A DNA stretch of 64,000 nucleotides from NCBI GenBank assembly GCA_013397115.1, contig VWZW01004119.1, positions 310,001-374,000 of the forward strand, given 5' to 3'. The translations under genes were made by a program, and so were the position numbers. The stretch is from Edolisoma coerulescens. Lineage: Eukaryota; Chordata; Aves; Passeriformes; Campephagidae. The notes under the pieces are model-generated. The model worked only from the letters and a program-made list of their open reading frames with translations, was not told the origin of the DNA and searched no databases. Numbering within the stretch: the stretch's first letter is position 1; each line of letters opens with the position of its first letter. Below, in pieces: positions 21,901 to 35,400 of this stretch.

Positions 21901-24900
21901 GAACGAATTAATAACATCACCAAGAAGAGGCTGCAAAGCCTCCCTGCAAGCCATGCTGCTTCCCTCCTCTCCCACCCTGATGCACAGACATGGGTGGGTT
22001 TCTGTGCCCACTGGGCTGTGCTGAGGGTGCCTCTGGATTTCCCTCTGCTTCCCGGGGAGCCTGGGAGCCGCCTGTGTGAGAAACAAGCAGCAATTGCTCA
22101 GCAGGGTTAGCTGCACCCTGAAAGGGAAGGTTGGTAGTGGGAACGTCCTGCCCCCAGAAACAAGATGAGAAAAGGTCTCTCAGTGCTTTCCTCCACGCCA
22201 CCACTTCCTCTGGGTTACCTTGGGAAGTGGGATTGTTTGCTGTTTTCCCATGGCTGAGAGCTGTGAGATCTTTTATTGTGCATTAGTGGTCTCTTATAAT
22301 CTGAGTCCAAAAAGCTATGGCTGGGAGAGTACAGTCACCTTAGCCTCGTGTGGGGAATTGCCTCAGCCCTGAGGGAGGAACATCCTGTCCTCATACCGGC
22401 ACAAAACCCTGCACTCTGACTTTTTCTAGGAGGTCCCTTGCATTCAAAAACTGTCTGATTCCCTTAGCCTGGGAGATCTGAGGAGCATACAGGCTGCAGT
22501 GGTATGGCTCCAGGCCATACAGCACACACTAAGCATTACCATATGTCACAGAGGCAGCTAGACAAAATCTTCTCTGCAATGTGAAGAGGAGTGCTGGATC
22601 CATGCACAACTCCACTAGTTAAGACCAAACAGCAAAAGGTTTTGTAAAACAAAATCGGTTTGGTTTACTGCTGAGCGTCAGCAGCTGCTTTCAAATTTAC
22701 AAATGCATTTACTTTCTACAGAACATAAATGAAAAGCAATTGATTTCTGAGCCGCCTGCCAAGACCTGAGATGGCGATTTGTTTTTTCTCAGGCGTTGCT
22801 GCAGGGTTTCAATCACCACAACCCACAGGTGGAGTGACCACTGGAGCAGTGGGACCTGCAGCTCCCACTCTGCTGCCAAAGGAGATCCACCCTGCTGGAT
22901 CTCATGGATTTGAGTTGCACCGATCTCTGCAGGATTTGCCCTTTATTACATCCAGGATTTCCCTGGAATGGAGGACCTCCAAGATTAAATATTTGGCCCT
23001 TTTGTTCTGGGGTGTGGCACAAGGGAAGAGGCACTGCAGAAGATCCATCATGCACAGGGAACGTGGGGTCTCATCAGAAGGGCCATATCCCGTATTCTCC
23101 CAACTCTACAACCTCATGAACACAAATATTTAACACCCATCACAGCCCCATATTTATGAAAGGCCATCTGTTATCTGCTTCCAGTGGCTCCAAATAAAGT
23201 CATCTCCATGGCAGGATTGATGCCACTCACTACTGACATGATCCCTTCAATTGAGGGTAAGATAGTTATTTGGGCTAATTTCCTAGTGGTAAAGCCCCAT
23301 GTAATTGAACAGTGTTGAAAACAAGTGGGGTTGGGCAGAATTACAAACAAGATCTGCGTTGCTGATAGTACCCATTTCACCAGCCCAAGCTCCAGGAATA
23401 ATATGATGCTTCAAAACATCGACTTTGGCTTTTTAAAAACAAGCCCCTGGTCCTTATTATTGAGAAGTTCAAAATGTGTTTACTGCTGAAAAATCAAAAG
23501 ACAAAGAACAATTCCAATTGTATTTTTGAAATCTAATTATTTGAAGCATGATCTTGGAACGTTGGGAGCTGAATGCAACAGTGTAAATTACACACAAATT
23601 CCTACAAAAAGGAAATTATGTGGGTTAAAATAACAGTATAATGGCATAAGCTTATTTATATTAATTAAGCACATCAAAATAATATGTGACTGTTAATACA
23701 TAAAACAACATTAAAATAAAATAGCTGTTTTCTCTTAAAGGTTAAATGGTCTTGAGTCTTTGCATGTGCAAATGAGCGTCATTGTCATTAATTGCCGTCA
23801 TCTTGCTTGCTCACATTTCTTGGAAATGCAAGGCTGGGCACTTTTAGCATGCAAATTTAGCTTTAAACTCTTTGCCATGGAAGACCCTGGTCTCCATAAG
23901 ACCCACACAGGTAAAGCAGAGCCTGTAGATGAGCCCTCAGCACCCTGCACTGCCTGGCTCAGCTCACAAGCTCCATGGAAGGCTCCGAGCTCTGCAGATA
24001 TTTTCCTCCTGCAACTGTTCACAGTCCTTACAGCACATAATGAAACTCGCATCTTAAATTTATCTTAATGAGCTGAAATCCGCAGCCCTAGTTGGTGTAC
24101 ATGGCGTGGTTTTAGTTATGAGATAAACAATTTACTCCAGTATCAAGGAAACATCGGTTAAGACTTTACGAGGCTCCCAAATATGTTTGATAAACCCACC
24201 CTTCTGTTTGTTGCAACAGCTACAGTAAAATAAACTCCCAGCACATCCCGTGGTGGCCAGGCTGAGATCTTTGTCTCAGCCCTGCTCCCACCCACCGCCC
24301 ACCAGCCCCACCACTTCTCACCCAGCTCGGCCAAAACACCGCCTGGGCTCCTACAGGTGTTACATTTTTTGCTCCCCCCAGTGACCAGTTCCATTGTGGT
24401 TGGACTAAAACAGTATCTCCAAAAGCAATGTGCTGGCATCGCTGAGAACACACATATAAGGCCACTGAGGTCCACACAGCAAGGATTGCACAATAACCCA
24501 TTAAAATAAACATTTGCAACCACAGATAGCTGGACTGAAATCCCTGCTCTGATACAAATAACATCTGGACAACTTTTGTATGCATCTTCCAGCATAAAAC
24601 ACCCTTGAGAAAAAATAGAAGGCAAGCTAAAAGACAAAGGACCACTAAAGATTTTATTATGCTATGGGTGTGGTGCCATAAATTTGAGGGGATTCAGGCA
24701 AGAGTTGCCAAGCTTGAATTTAAACAGCATGTTGTTTTTAAAAGTTGTAACATTAGTGACGAACAAGTCAGTATTCTTACATAATTAATCCAGTGTGAAA
24801 TAGAGTGACTGGAAGACATCCAGTGGTTTAAAAATAACTCAATCATCTTTAAGATCCACAATACTATAGGATTTAACATTAAGGCACAGGAAGTGAAGGC

Positions 24901-25499
24901 ATCTTGGTACGGAGCATGCTGTTTTAATTCCACTAAAGCTTTATGAATTCAGCTTAACTGAGCTCACTGTACAACAGCCCTGCGTCGTGCAAAGCCAGGG
25001 AGGTTCCTCTCGAGTGGATCCCAGGTTTAATCACCAGGATTCTTCCCTCCACCAGAGGGAATTGTCTCTAGCTGGGGATGCCATTAAAGAGACAAAAATA
25101 GGAGTGCTTTTTTTTGCAAAATGTTAATCCTTAACTGGGAAGACTGGGAGAAAAGACAAAGATATGCGGGGAAGGTAATGAGCGTCTTCAGAAGACGTAT
25201 AATCACGGGTTGGAGTTGAATGGACTTTAACATCCAGGGTTATTCCTTAGTGGTGTTTCCAGCTGGCAACAAGCACAAGGGAATGCAGGCTGGAGACACA
25301 GCAGGAGTGGGGCTCAGTGTAATGATAAAGAAAAACAGCCAAACAAAACCCTCATTCAACCTGAAGTTGCCACTTACATTTGTAAACCAAGGGCCTGATT
25401 CTTTAAGTTATTCCCACGAGAATCTCCAGCAAAACCACCTGTAAAAGTAAGATATGTTAAAGTCACTGTTCCTGCAGGCTGGATAAATTCTAGTAAAAG
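21901..25499. other. Unique non-coding DNA
   Basis: No gene is supported over 3.6 kb. Open frames at 21877-22204, 22771-23133, 23760-24068 and 24158-24645 are 70 to 159 codons, mostly overlapped on the other strand, and match nothing I recognise. 23400-23760 is strongly AT-rich. No CR1 or SINE remnant is recognised here. Confidence 0.6.
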
Positions 25500-25560
25500 G
25501 TTCCCTGGCTATGAGCTGGATTATTTTTAAGGTCTCTTCCAACTCTAACTGTTCTGTGCC
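25500..25560 (+). mobile_element. CR1 LINE 3' terminus, short
   Basis: GAGCTGGATTATTTTTAAGG, TCTCTTCCAACTCTAACTG and TTCTGTG match the last 60 bases of CR1 (..GATGATCTTTAAGGTCCCTTCCAACCCAAAC..). The body is absent. Confidence 0.75.
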
Positions 25561-27793
25561 CTTGTGTGTCCAAAATTGGCCCTTCTTGGAGAAGCACTTG
25601 ACACACTCTGCTCACTCTGAAATCACAGGACCCACCAAACACTTGTCCCAAGTGAATTTCCATATCTGAAGCATCACAGGCCTGCCCAAAACCCCAAGTC
25701 TGCACAAGAGTATCGTGTTTCTTGCAGCACAGAAGTTGGTGGGGGTCCAGAAGAAGCTAAACCCATTATTTGAAATCAGTCTCCGGAAAGCTGCTGGTCT
25801 GGATGAAGTAAGATCCAAACAATTTGAACCATGTTTGATGAGTGATGGTGCTGAGCCAGATTTTGAGTCAACTCTCTTATATCTGAGTTGAATTAGAAAC
25901 AGAGAACCTCTGTCACCTGGGGTCACCAGCCTGGTACAACCACCATGTCGTGCTTCCAGGTCTAGCTGGATGCCTCAATGACATTTCATTATCCAGTGCA
26001 TCATCCCACTGGGAAAACCTACCAGAACCAGGATTGTTCCAAAGAATATGTGAATTCCCAACAAAGGGAAATAAAGACTAAATCGATAAATAGAAGGTGA
26101 CTCTTCCTTAGAAAAACATTCCCACTTTGCCTGGCTTGACATACAGGATGAGAGCAAATACATCGAAATTGTAATCTTGAATGATCAAAATAAATCACAT
26201 ACAATTGATTTTGACTAATGTAAAACTAACTGAATACATTTCTGGCAACAGTAGTTATGAATTAATAATAGTGATTAAGATGAATTAAACACACAGACTA
26301 AATTCTGCCCTACAACATGCTGACTTCCATGGAAACTGTGCGTGCACTTAGGGGCCGAGTCTAGCAAGTTAATTCTGAATTATTTTTATCTGTTGATTCA
26401 AAGTAGTTTGTTAAAAAGAGTTTATGTGACTAAATAACACGCTGTACCTATCAATGTTTATTGAGCTTTGAATATAATTTTCTCAAATTAACAGTGTATT
26501 TGCTTAACTATGAAAAAAGTAGCTTTGTAAAACCCATTATTGCTGGACTGCAGCAAGTCTTTACTACATAAAGGTGCAACAAGTGTGACTCCAAACAGTG
26601 TCTTTATTTCAGTGGATAAGGTCAGATTCCAAGAATTATTAATCCTATCTCCTGTTTTGCACCTTGTTCCCATTTGGCTATTGTGAAAAGTCCAATCCAC
26701 AAATTCTCCCTCCACTCTGACAGCATCCTGTCCCAAATCTGACCCAGAAATACTATGACAACTAAAATTCATTTATATTTTTGTCATATATATCTCCTTC
26801 TATAAGCCCTCCCTTCTCAAAAATAGATATATTTATATCTAAACACATATTTTTATGTGTATTTTATTTCTGTGTGTGTATACATGTGAATTTTCTCATA
26901 TGTATTTGTCTGCCTCCATAACAGATTAATTCGTTATGACAAACTTGTTCTTGGACTAGAAATTGTGTGAAATTTAGAGAAATGGAGTAAATTGAAGTGC
27001 ATCGTGTGGCATTTCCTATGAGGATTTACAGAGATCTGTTTAGGAAAGAGAAAATATCGTCTCAAGCAAGTTCAAGCCCATCAGGTGGAAAAACGGTGTT
27101 TAAGACTGGGCATGAGAACAGAAAGAAGGAAAAACTATGGATGTGGAAGTAAATACAAAATGAGCTGCGTTGCCATATGGGTTTCTGGAAGGTAGCATGT
27201 GTCAGGTGAACCTGATATCAGTTCAGATTAATTCTGATGAGAACATCTGCAAAGAGGGACTTGTAGGTGAGCGGAGAGCCTGTGTTATCAGAGGAGATTG
27301 AAGGAGCTGGGCATGCTCAGCCAGGTAAATCAAAGGTGGAGATGGAATTTCTATCTATAGATAAACCAGTGGGGTTAAAAGAAGTGGGGAGAAGGTTTGT
27401 AATTAACCCAAATATAAATGGATATCATCTGGCAGTTAACGAGCTTTGGGAGAAGCCTGATAAAGGGACCTACAGTGTGAGCTCTCCCACAGCCGGCCCA
27501 CAAGAGCATGGGGATGAGGGATGGAAGAAAACAGCAGCCCCAGAGGCTGCTGAAGATGGAGCTTGACCAATCCACATATAGGATTATGAGATGTGAGAGT
27601 GACCCAGTGCTCAGAGGATCCCTGCCAGTCCCATCTAGTTAACATAATTTTAATTTTTTAAATTTAAAGTATGGATCCATGAATTTTTAACACTTACAAA
27701 AAAAATGCCAAAGTGACAAAATTTACCAAGAGTGATGAAATCAAAATTTTCCCATCAAAATATTGCCCCCCCCCCCCCAAACATGGAAGGCTT
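25561..27793. other. Unique AT-rich non-coding DNA
   Basis: No gene is supported. TA/TATAT-rich wording lies at about 26790-26900. A run of thirteen C at 27766-27778 directly precedes the next CR1. Confidence 0.6.
26296..26360. mobile_element. Possible fossil inverted-repeat-type element
   Basis: GACTAAATTCTGCCCTACAA, then TGACTTCCATGGAAACTGTG and TTAGGGGCCGAG recall old sauropsid repeats whose ends read AAATTCTGCCC and whose centre reads TGACTTCAATGGAA. Short and diverged, so the classification is tentative. Confidence 0.35.
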
Positions 27794-28152
27794 TGGGGGG
27801 ATCAGATTGTGACCTTCCAGTACTTGCAAGGAGCCTGCAAGAAAGATGGGGGGAGACTTGGGACAAGGGCCCGGAGTGACAGGACAAGGAGGGATGGCTT
27901 CAAACTGACAGAGAGTAGGTTTAGACTGGATATTGGGAAGGAATTCATCTCTGTGAGGGTGGGGAGGCCCTGGCACAGGGTGCCCAGAGAAGCTGTGGCT
28001 GCCCCTGGATCCCTGGAAGTGTCCAAGGCCAGGTTGGATGGGGCTTGGAGCAACCTGGGATAGTGGAAGGTGTCTCTGCCCAATGGCAGGGGGTTGTAAT
28101 GAGACAATCTTTAAGGTCCCTTCCAACCCAAACCATTCTATGTTTCTATGAT
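27794..28152 (+). mobile_element. CR1 LINE 3' fragment with complete 3' end
   Basis: One of the longest and best preserved CR1 copies in the window. The ORF2 C-terminus is open for about 58 codons: RRDGFKLTESRFRLDIGKEF, then PWHRVPREAVAAPGSLEVSK and ARLDGAWSNLG, ending at a TAG near 28061. The 3' tail is complete to the terminal CCATTCTATGTTTCTATGAT repeats. It abuts a C13 run on the left. The family wording matches the copies at 10918, 29541 and 51455, suggesting they come from related, relatively late CR1 lineages. Confidence 0.95.
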
Positions 28153-29540
28153 CACTATAAAATACTTTCTTTTCAGTAGAAAATCATCTCTTATATTTGT
28201 TTCTAGAGGCTCAAGACAGAAACCAGGATGTCTGGAAGGAATGTAGACATTTATGCCTCACTGCCACTGGCTGGCCTTCTGCAGAGAGCTCAGGACATTC
28301 TTGGGTAGGGTCAGTCTTCGTGTTTCTGGTGATTGAACAGCTCTTGATCTCACCTCTCTCTAAATCCTGATGACAAACAATGTTGTGTCTCTCTGCTGGA
28401 TGCTAACAGGAAAACGGGCTGTTTCCTCATCCTTAAGGAGGTCCCAGTCCTCCTTTTTGCCACAGACTGGACAAGAACAAGGTCTGGCTCATGGCAAGGA
28501 CATTTGGAATTATTTCTTGGAGACTGATGACTCTTCTCTGTATGATCTGAAACAACAAGTTGGGCAAATGTTGCTCCATACTCATAGCTGCTCTTACCTT
28601 AGGCCAGCTGGGTGCACCAGATGCTCTAATTAGTAGACCATATCAGAACTTTTCTGTCAAAATTACTTTTCTAATAGAAAATATCCTCTCCATGAAAAAG
28701 AAAACAGTAGTTGGCTTGAAGAGTTTTCTCTCTGTGTCACTAAAATACAGCTTTCTTTTTAACTGGTTAAATCTTTAATATCAATCTCAGTTTTATCAGC
28801 AACTTAAATTGTGAATTTCTGAAAATAAGATATTTTTGGAAATCCTTTCATATGAAAAATGTTGTGGTTTTCAATTTTCATCCAAGAGTTGGATTAATTT
28901 CTTTTCTAAAAACAGAAAATATGTAATGGGAAGGGATTTCCACTTTCTAGCCAGCCATGGCTTTTAGTGGTATTATTATAATTAGTTATTTTCATTCCTT
29001 TTATGTAGAGCCATTCATAAATACCCTAAATTGTAGCAAGGAGTACACACAAGTAATTTTTTAAAGAACAGGGCAATGAAAAGCAGAATCCTATTTTTTA
29101 ACAGAAAAAAATAGTAAATTAAAACTTCGGTTTGAGATCAGAACTTGTACACAAATGGACAGGGCAGAATGTATTAAAAGTAAAGCTTTACAGTGAAATA
29201 ATGAGCCTGAAAATAACTAAATGCATTTAAATGTTCCCAGTGGTCCCAATTTTGAAAGTTGCTAACATGTAGCATAAAGTAAGTTAAACTTGGCCCTTGA
29301 TTCTCAAGATGGTGAAAGTTCTCCCATAGAATTCCTAGATGGATACAAACTGTATCTGACACAGGATCCTACTGCTAATTGAGGCCAATGACAAATTAGA
29401 GGCCAATGACAAATTAGAGAGAAACATCCAACATAAAATAATCTGTAGTTTTCAAGACTCTGATTTTGATTTCTCCTTGGAAACAAATAAGGGGAAAAGA
29501 ATTTGCAACAGCCATGACCTGATGCTTGCAAGTAAACCCT
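28153..29540. other. Unique AT-rich non-coding DNA
   Basis: No gene is supported; unique sequence apart from a short tandem duplication. Confidence 0.6.
29381..29416. repeat. Exact 18-bp tandem duplication
   Basis: GAGGCCAATGACAAATTA occurs twice in immediate succession with no mismatch, so the duplication is recent or polymorphic. Confidence 0.92.
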
Positions 29541-29796
29541 CATTCCATCCCTGTGCCATGGGCAGGGACACTTTCCATTATCCCAGGTCGCTCCAAGCCC
29601 CAATGTCCAACCTGGCCTTGGACATTTCCAGGGATCCAGGGGCAGCCCCAGCTTCTCTGGGCACCCTGTGCCAAGGCCTCACAAACCTTTGAGCAAAAAA
29701 CTTCCTCCAAACATCAAACCTAAATCTCCCCTCTTTTAGTGTAAAACTCTTTGTCCTTGTCCTGTCACTATAAGCCCTAAAAATGTCACTAAAAAT
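29541..29796 (-). mobile_element. CR1 LINE 3' fragment, antisense, 3' end missing
   Basis: The minus strand carries the ORF2 tail FTLKEGRFRFDVWRKFF..PWHRVPREAGAAPGSLEMSK followed by the tail segment to GTCCCTGCCCATGGCACAGG. The last 50 or so bases, including the terminal octamers, are absent. The left edge falls in unique DNA. The ORF2 reading frame is still open over about 60 codons. Confidence 0.93.
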
Positions 29797-32039
29797 TTCT
29801 GGAGTCATGAGTGAAGGGGAAAAGTAAAAATGAAATTAGTCCCTAGGACAGAGAGGAAAAAAATTTCCTAAGTACTATATTGCCTTCAACATTTGCAGTG
29901 GGAAGGCACATGAGTCACCCTGCAGCATCCCCATATACATGTTAAATGTTCTGCCCCTAACCTTTGCTGAAATCGGAATGAAGGAAAAAGTTTCAGTCCA
30001 ACCATTAATGGGAAAAGTGATTATTTGCCTTTAGAGAAGATACCCACTGAAAAATGATGACATTATGTGCTCTTTACAGGGATGCTGCAGCTTTTATAGA
30101 TGCTCTTGGTACAATTCATTTCTGGGAACTGCATGTGAGAAGGTTTTACCACTGTCATTACACAGAAGTGCTATGGCTGGGCTGGGAACCCTGCAGCATG
30201 TTTGGGGTTGCATCCCCTAAATGCAGCTGAAGAACAGCTGAAGTTAAGCTAAAGGTTTGGTGGTGAGAAGAAATGATAAGATTGCTTTCACCTGGCTGAA
30301 AGTGAAAATCTGAGAGCTCTGGGCACCAAAGGTACACAAAGGGAAGTGAGCCTGGCCTGGGAATTGGGCCCTGGGGTTTGCAAATCAAACCAGCCACTGA
30401 CACTGCAACACAAATTTCAACAGTGTGACACACCTACTGCTCGTGCCTGTGCAATCCAATGCTTTGCTCCTCTGAAATAAAACAAACACCCTGTGTTCGT
30501 GAATTATCTAAATCCAAGCTTAAAATTGCATATATGGCTTATATTTAAAACTGCCCAGGAGAGCCATGTAGCTCTTTGTAACATGACAACATTTTTAAAA
30601 AATGTGACTTCATTAGTTACTCATATTTAATAACCAGAATAGGGGTTTTTTTCCCCACTTCAACACTGACATTTTTTACACTCTCAGTTTTCACTAATAC
30701 CAAAGTCTAGACTTGCTCAATGCAGCTGAGATGAAATATTTCACGCGATATCAGCTTTTTGGCAGCCATTGAATTTGTGTACCCATCAAAACTTCATCTT
30801 CTGAGAAGAGAAAGAATTAAGAAAAAGTCATTTACCCAGTTAATTCTGTAACTATCGATTTCAGTGTAAACCCCTTCCTCTTTATAAGATTAATTTAGTT
30901 CTTCCCATGCCCCACAGAAAAATCTTGTGCCCAGAGAAAAGCTGCTATGAAAGGGATACAAATTACTCTACTTAGATAATTGTAATTCCAGTCAGACACT
31001 GGCACCATGTAGTTCATGTTTTATCATAAGAGACCAATTTCTAAGATTTAGCTATCAGTCTAAAGAGTACAAGACAAAATTTCGCTCCCGATACTGTAAA
31101 GAAGGCACAGTTGACTCCAGTCAATGAGATTGTACCTGGGACTCGCAAGGTCTTTGAATAAGGGCTAGTCTTTGCCCTGAGAAAGTAAAAACATCTGCAT
31201 CAGTCTAATGGTGTTAGGGTTCAACACGTATTTTTCTATGAAGTGAGGATCTCTTGCCCCTGTGGTCCATCAGTGATGGGTTTGGAAGGGTAATCAAGCC
31301 AGCAGCCATGAAACCCTAAATGCTGCATTACAAACGCCTGCCCTACATTTGAGAAGTAACATCAAACAAAAACCTCACCAGTTTCATGTATTTTTGTAGT
31401 GGAATCACAGCAGAAGGATTTCCCCCTCCTCTTTTTTCTAATCAAAGACTGATTAATTAATTCTCATTATCTCCATCTCTGTCACAAAGATAGCATGGTG
31501 ACACTGTCAGAAAGCTGTTGTAATTTGCCTCAGGCATGGCTGTAATTTGGTGGTGGTTGAAGTGATCACTTGCTATTTTTGTGGGTCTCATCACCCCCAT
31601 GTCCACAAAAGCCACTCTCAGACAAGAGCTGTGTGCACCAGTAGGATGGAAATAGGTGGTAAAACCAGTATGAGCCTCACTCTACACAACCTTCAAATGA
31701 GAAGAGCTCAAGAGAACAACTCACAGCCTCAGATATTCCCACAATTGCACCAAAGGCAGCGTCAGACCAAGTCAGGAAAGGAGCCAGCTCAAAAAGGACT
31801 CAAAGCCATTTTCCCCAGAAAAATGGATTCAGGGAAAACTCTGCAGCTGCTGCTATTGGGACAGAGGGAAGAGTGAATAAACCCTCTCTCCTAGCAGACT
31901 GCAGAGCAGCTCCCGCTGAAAGGGACCACATCAGGAAACAGTGCTCACCACAGCCCCATCAGGGTGAGCTGGGACAACACCACGGCTGTGGGAGGACCAG
32001 TAGGACGGCTCATTACTGGCAGTACGAGCTGAAAGCATC
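29797..32039. other. Unique non-coding DNA
   Basis: No gene is supported. An open frame of 109 codons at 31547-31876 has no recognisable domain. The rest is unique AT-rich sequence, with one possible fossil repeat. Confidence 0.6.
31068..31200. mobile_element. Possible fossil inverted-repeat-type element
   Basis: GACAAAATTTCGCTCCCGAT, GTTGACTCCAGTCAATGAGA, TTGTACCTGGGA and TAAGGGCTAGTCTTTGCCC follow the order of an old sauropsid repeat with a TTGAAGTCAATGGGAGTTTTGCC-type centre and GGATTTGGCCC-type end. The divergence is large and I cannot name the family. Confidence 0.35.
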
Positions 32040-32430
32040 CATGGACAATTGAAACCACATGGCATGAATCCCCCTCCAACCCCAAGGTTAGCGCCGATCC
32101 AGCTTTCAACTCAGCGAGCTACATAAACCAGACGAGGTGCAGCGAACAATGGCTCATGCGGGTGTCCCAGTTTCCACCAACAATGTCAGCCACACTGGTG
32201 GTGACTCAATTTGTTTCCATCATATGCTCTTTAGAGTCGCCTCTGGCAGCTTTATTTTTCACGCTCCTTTTCCAAGTGAACGTTATCCAACAGCAGCGGG
32301 ATGAGTTGGCACCCGGGAAAACGCATGCGAAGCTCCGTGTTCAGATCATACCTCAGGATTCCAGGTTTGAGGGTTGCTCCTCCTCCTGACCCTTCTGTCT
32401 CAGTTTTGACATCCAGCTCAGAGCATGACA
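32040..32430. promoter_or_regulatory. Candidate regulatory patch with SOX and AP-1 type sites
   Basis: About fifteen CpGs are retained between 32089 and 32340. SOX-type AACAATG occurs at 32145-32151 and 32179-32185, exactly 34 bp apart in the same orientation. An AP-1 consensus TGACTCA lies at 32202-32208. The surroundings are AT-rich and CpG-poor. Fits a conserved enhancer; not demonstrated. Confidence 0.35.
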
Positions 32431-35400
32431 TCTTCCCATACCACTGTTGTATAAAGCAAAAGGAATCAGCAATACCCATATAAAACATCAACGAAGAAAT
32501 GGGTAAAGAATGGATATTTATCTTATATATACGTGTACCTGGCTTTTATATGGAGCTGTACTACATAATCTTTAGTGTAGAAGTAGCAAAGTATTCAGAG
32601 GAAATAAAATAATTATATATCTGACCTCAATGAAAAAAATCTTCTTTCTCAGTGTAACATACCATAACTTGACGTTTGCTCTCCCAGCATTATTTGTTTA
32701 ATAGAAATATTTTCTCTACCACCTTGTTCTGGCAGAAAGTCAGAATTTGCATTTATATGAGGTAGTTTATCAAATATAACATACAGAAGTCTGTTAAGTA
32801 CACATTGCATTTTGTTTGTGAGAAAATCTGTTTGTATTTAATGTAGTTTTTAAATTAACCTTAATGAAAGCTTCTGAAAATTGTTGTTCTAAGCATTTGA
32901 AATATGCAACAAGAACTAGTGGAAGACATAAACATGTTTTCCATTATATGTTATCAGATAGTCCAAAATTGCTACAAAAAGAATGTGGGACTATGTTAAA
33001 TTAGAAAGATAAGCAAGCATTTAGTTAAAAGGCAAAGGTCTTTAGAAGAGTAAAGCATCTGACAGTTAACCCCAACATCTTATGATCTCCTACCAAGAGT
33101 AGGACAGCACTCGCAGAATACAGTAGGGTGTTTTAACCACATCCATGGCTAAGAGGAAACAAAAAAAAGTCATGCTTCACAGAAATCCCGTGGTGGGTGT
33201 TTGTTCACGGCCATTTTTAAAGATCCTACTCAACCAGTATGAAATATGGTTTGCCCACAGTATTTATTATCTTTTGAAAAGAACCAAACATATGAACTTC
33301 ACAAACGGCCTTATAAAAGAAATAAAAATGTATAATCCCTTCAATTATCAAAATAGCATTTTTTATTGCCTCTTCTGTCTGCTGATTTAATTTTGTCCTT
33401 TGATGGGCTGCTTTCTGTTGATAGTCACAAGGGTGGCTTCATGAAGAACACAATGTAGGGAGAAAAAATCCCATTGGTATTATGGCTTCCTTCCCATCTT
33501 TTCCTCATATATCCAATTAAATGTATTATAAAGGATAAAAGGGTATTGTGGAAAAATTGCCAAACAAGGACAGGCATCAACAAGACATTTAACATATCAT
33601 GTGAGGAGTGAGGCAAACAGTACCTAAGTAGCTTGTGGATGAGTTGTTATTACAATAATCATTCAAAAAACAGCAATAAAACCATCACTGGTAATGATCA
33701 AGTAAGGGAAGGAAAATCTGACTAACAACGTTGTCTTACTATTCTGGTAACCCTTTTCATAGAGAAAACTCAGTCAAATCAGGTTTTAATCAGGGCGATA
33801 TTTTTCTGGAAACTCTTCCTTCCCAACACATTCTGGCACTTAACCAGTGCTTGAATAACATTCCCACAGCAAGTCCCAGATCAAGCTTCGTTTTCATAAT
33901 CATCTGCTCTGGAAAACAGGGAAATCGAAAGGCTTTTCTCAGAATGCCATTCATTTCTCTGAGATATAAAAATAGGGGTAACACCCAGTTATCAGCCACT
34001 GTTTTCAAGATGAAAAGTTCTAAGCTCTAGGTGGTGGAATTCTGCAAAAATCCGTCCAACATAAGGGCTACCTCCACTGAGTATCAGAAGCTGCTCTTTG
34101 ACTTCCTTTCACTTATATTTTCTCACTAACACATTGGAAAATTGGATAATTTTCTGTTTTATTTTGGAGCACAATACAGGCAGGTCAATCCAGCTGTCAT
34201 CTAGGTCATGCAGTACTGGAAATCCTGTTTTGGATCACGTCCTCAGTGTCTTGTTTAAAGGGAATGATTTCCTATAACTGAGTTACAGATTGCTGTACTC
34301 ATAGGGTGGTCACAGAACTCCAGCTCTGCTTTGCATTAAAAGTGGAATTTTTAATAGCCAGGGAGGAAAAAGGAGAAAGAATTGAGAAGTTGAAGTATGA
34401 ACATTCTGCAGTAGAGACCGACCCTAAACACCACGCAGGCCCATTGCCTGTCGTGTCCAGGGCTTTTGGGGTTCTTTTCAGTTATATCAGACAAAGGCTG
34501 GGTTGGAAACAGCAAGTCTGGGAGAGCCAGCCTCCCAAAGTCCTCCACCCTTTGGCTTTCCTGAGTTTTCCTGGAGGTTGTTAACCAGACATTCACAGCC
34601 GTGAGAAGCGATAGAAGCTCTTGGATCTTGCAACTTCCATGTTAAGAGGACAGAAACACTAAAAGCTCCTACATGTCACGCTTTTGGCTTCCTAACTGAG
34701 CCTGGAAGGTTTAAAGGGCTTGACTCAGTTTCCCATGTTTGCAGGCTCCATACTGTAGATGGGATGGGGGATGAACAGAGCTGTTGTAGGAATGCTGAGA
34801 AGCCAGACTGGGCGAGGGGAAGACCTCAGAACAATAGCAAAGACCTTGGGGACATCTTCCACAAATAAGAAAGCTCTTGGCGTACACCACAGCCACGCTT
34901 AGAGAAGTTTTCTGAGCCTTTCCTAAATAGCTAAAGGAGATTCTTTCTAGAATTAGGCTTTTTTTTTTTTTTTAATGTTTTGAGAGCTGGAGTGAACAGA
35001 ATTTGCATAGCCTTCGGATGCTATGGGGAGAGAGATGGAACCAAGCTTTTGTGGATAGGCCAAAAGGTAATTAAGGCAATTATATACTGTAAAGGAATAT
35101 GTTATGCTATTCCTAAAGGAAGACTTTTGGCCAGATAGAACTGATGACAAATATTTATTTTCTTGTTTTGGCATTAATACCTTAGTAGGCAGTATTAGGA
35201 GCACTTATCAGTATTCATATATGGTATTTAGGGTGGCATTTTTATTATGTTTAGTGCAGATTATTTTCACGTGTTAATACAACACCCATTTGTTTTAAGA
35301 AGATATTAAAGCCTGTCTAATGGCAGAGTGTTGAAAATAGGATGAGGTTTGGGGCAGCTTCAGGAAGATCTGGGGTTGCATCACTAAAGCCAAACCACAT

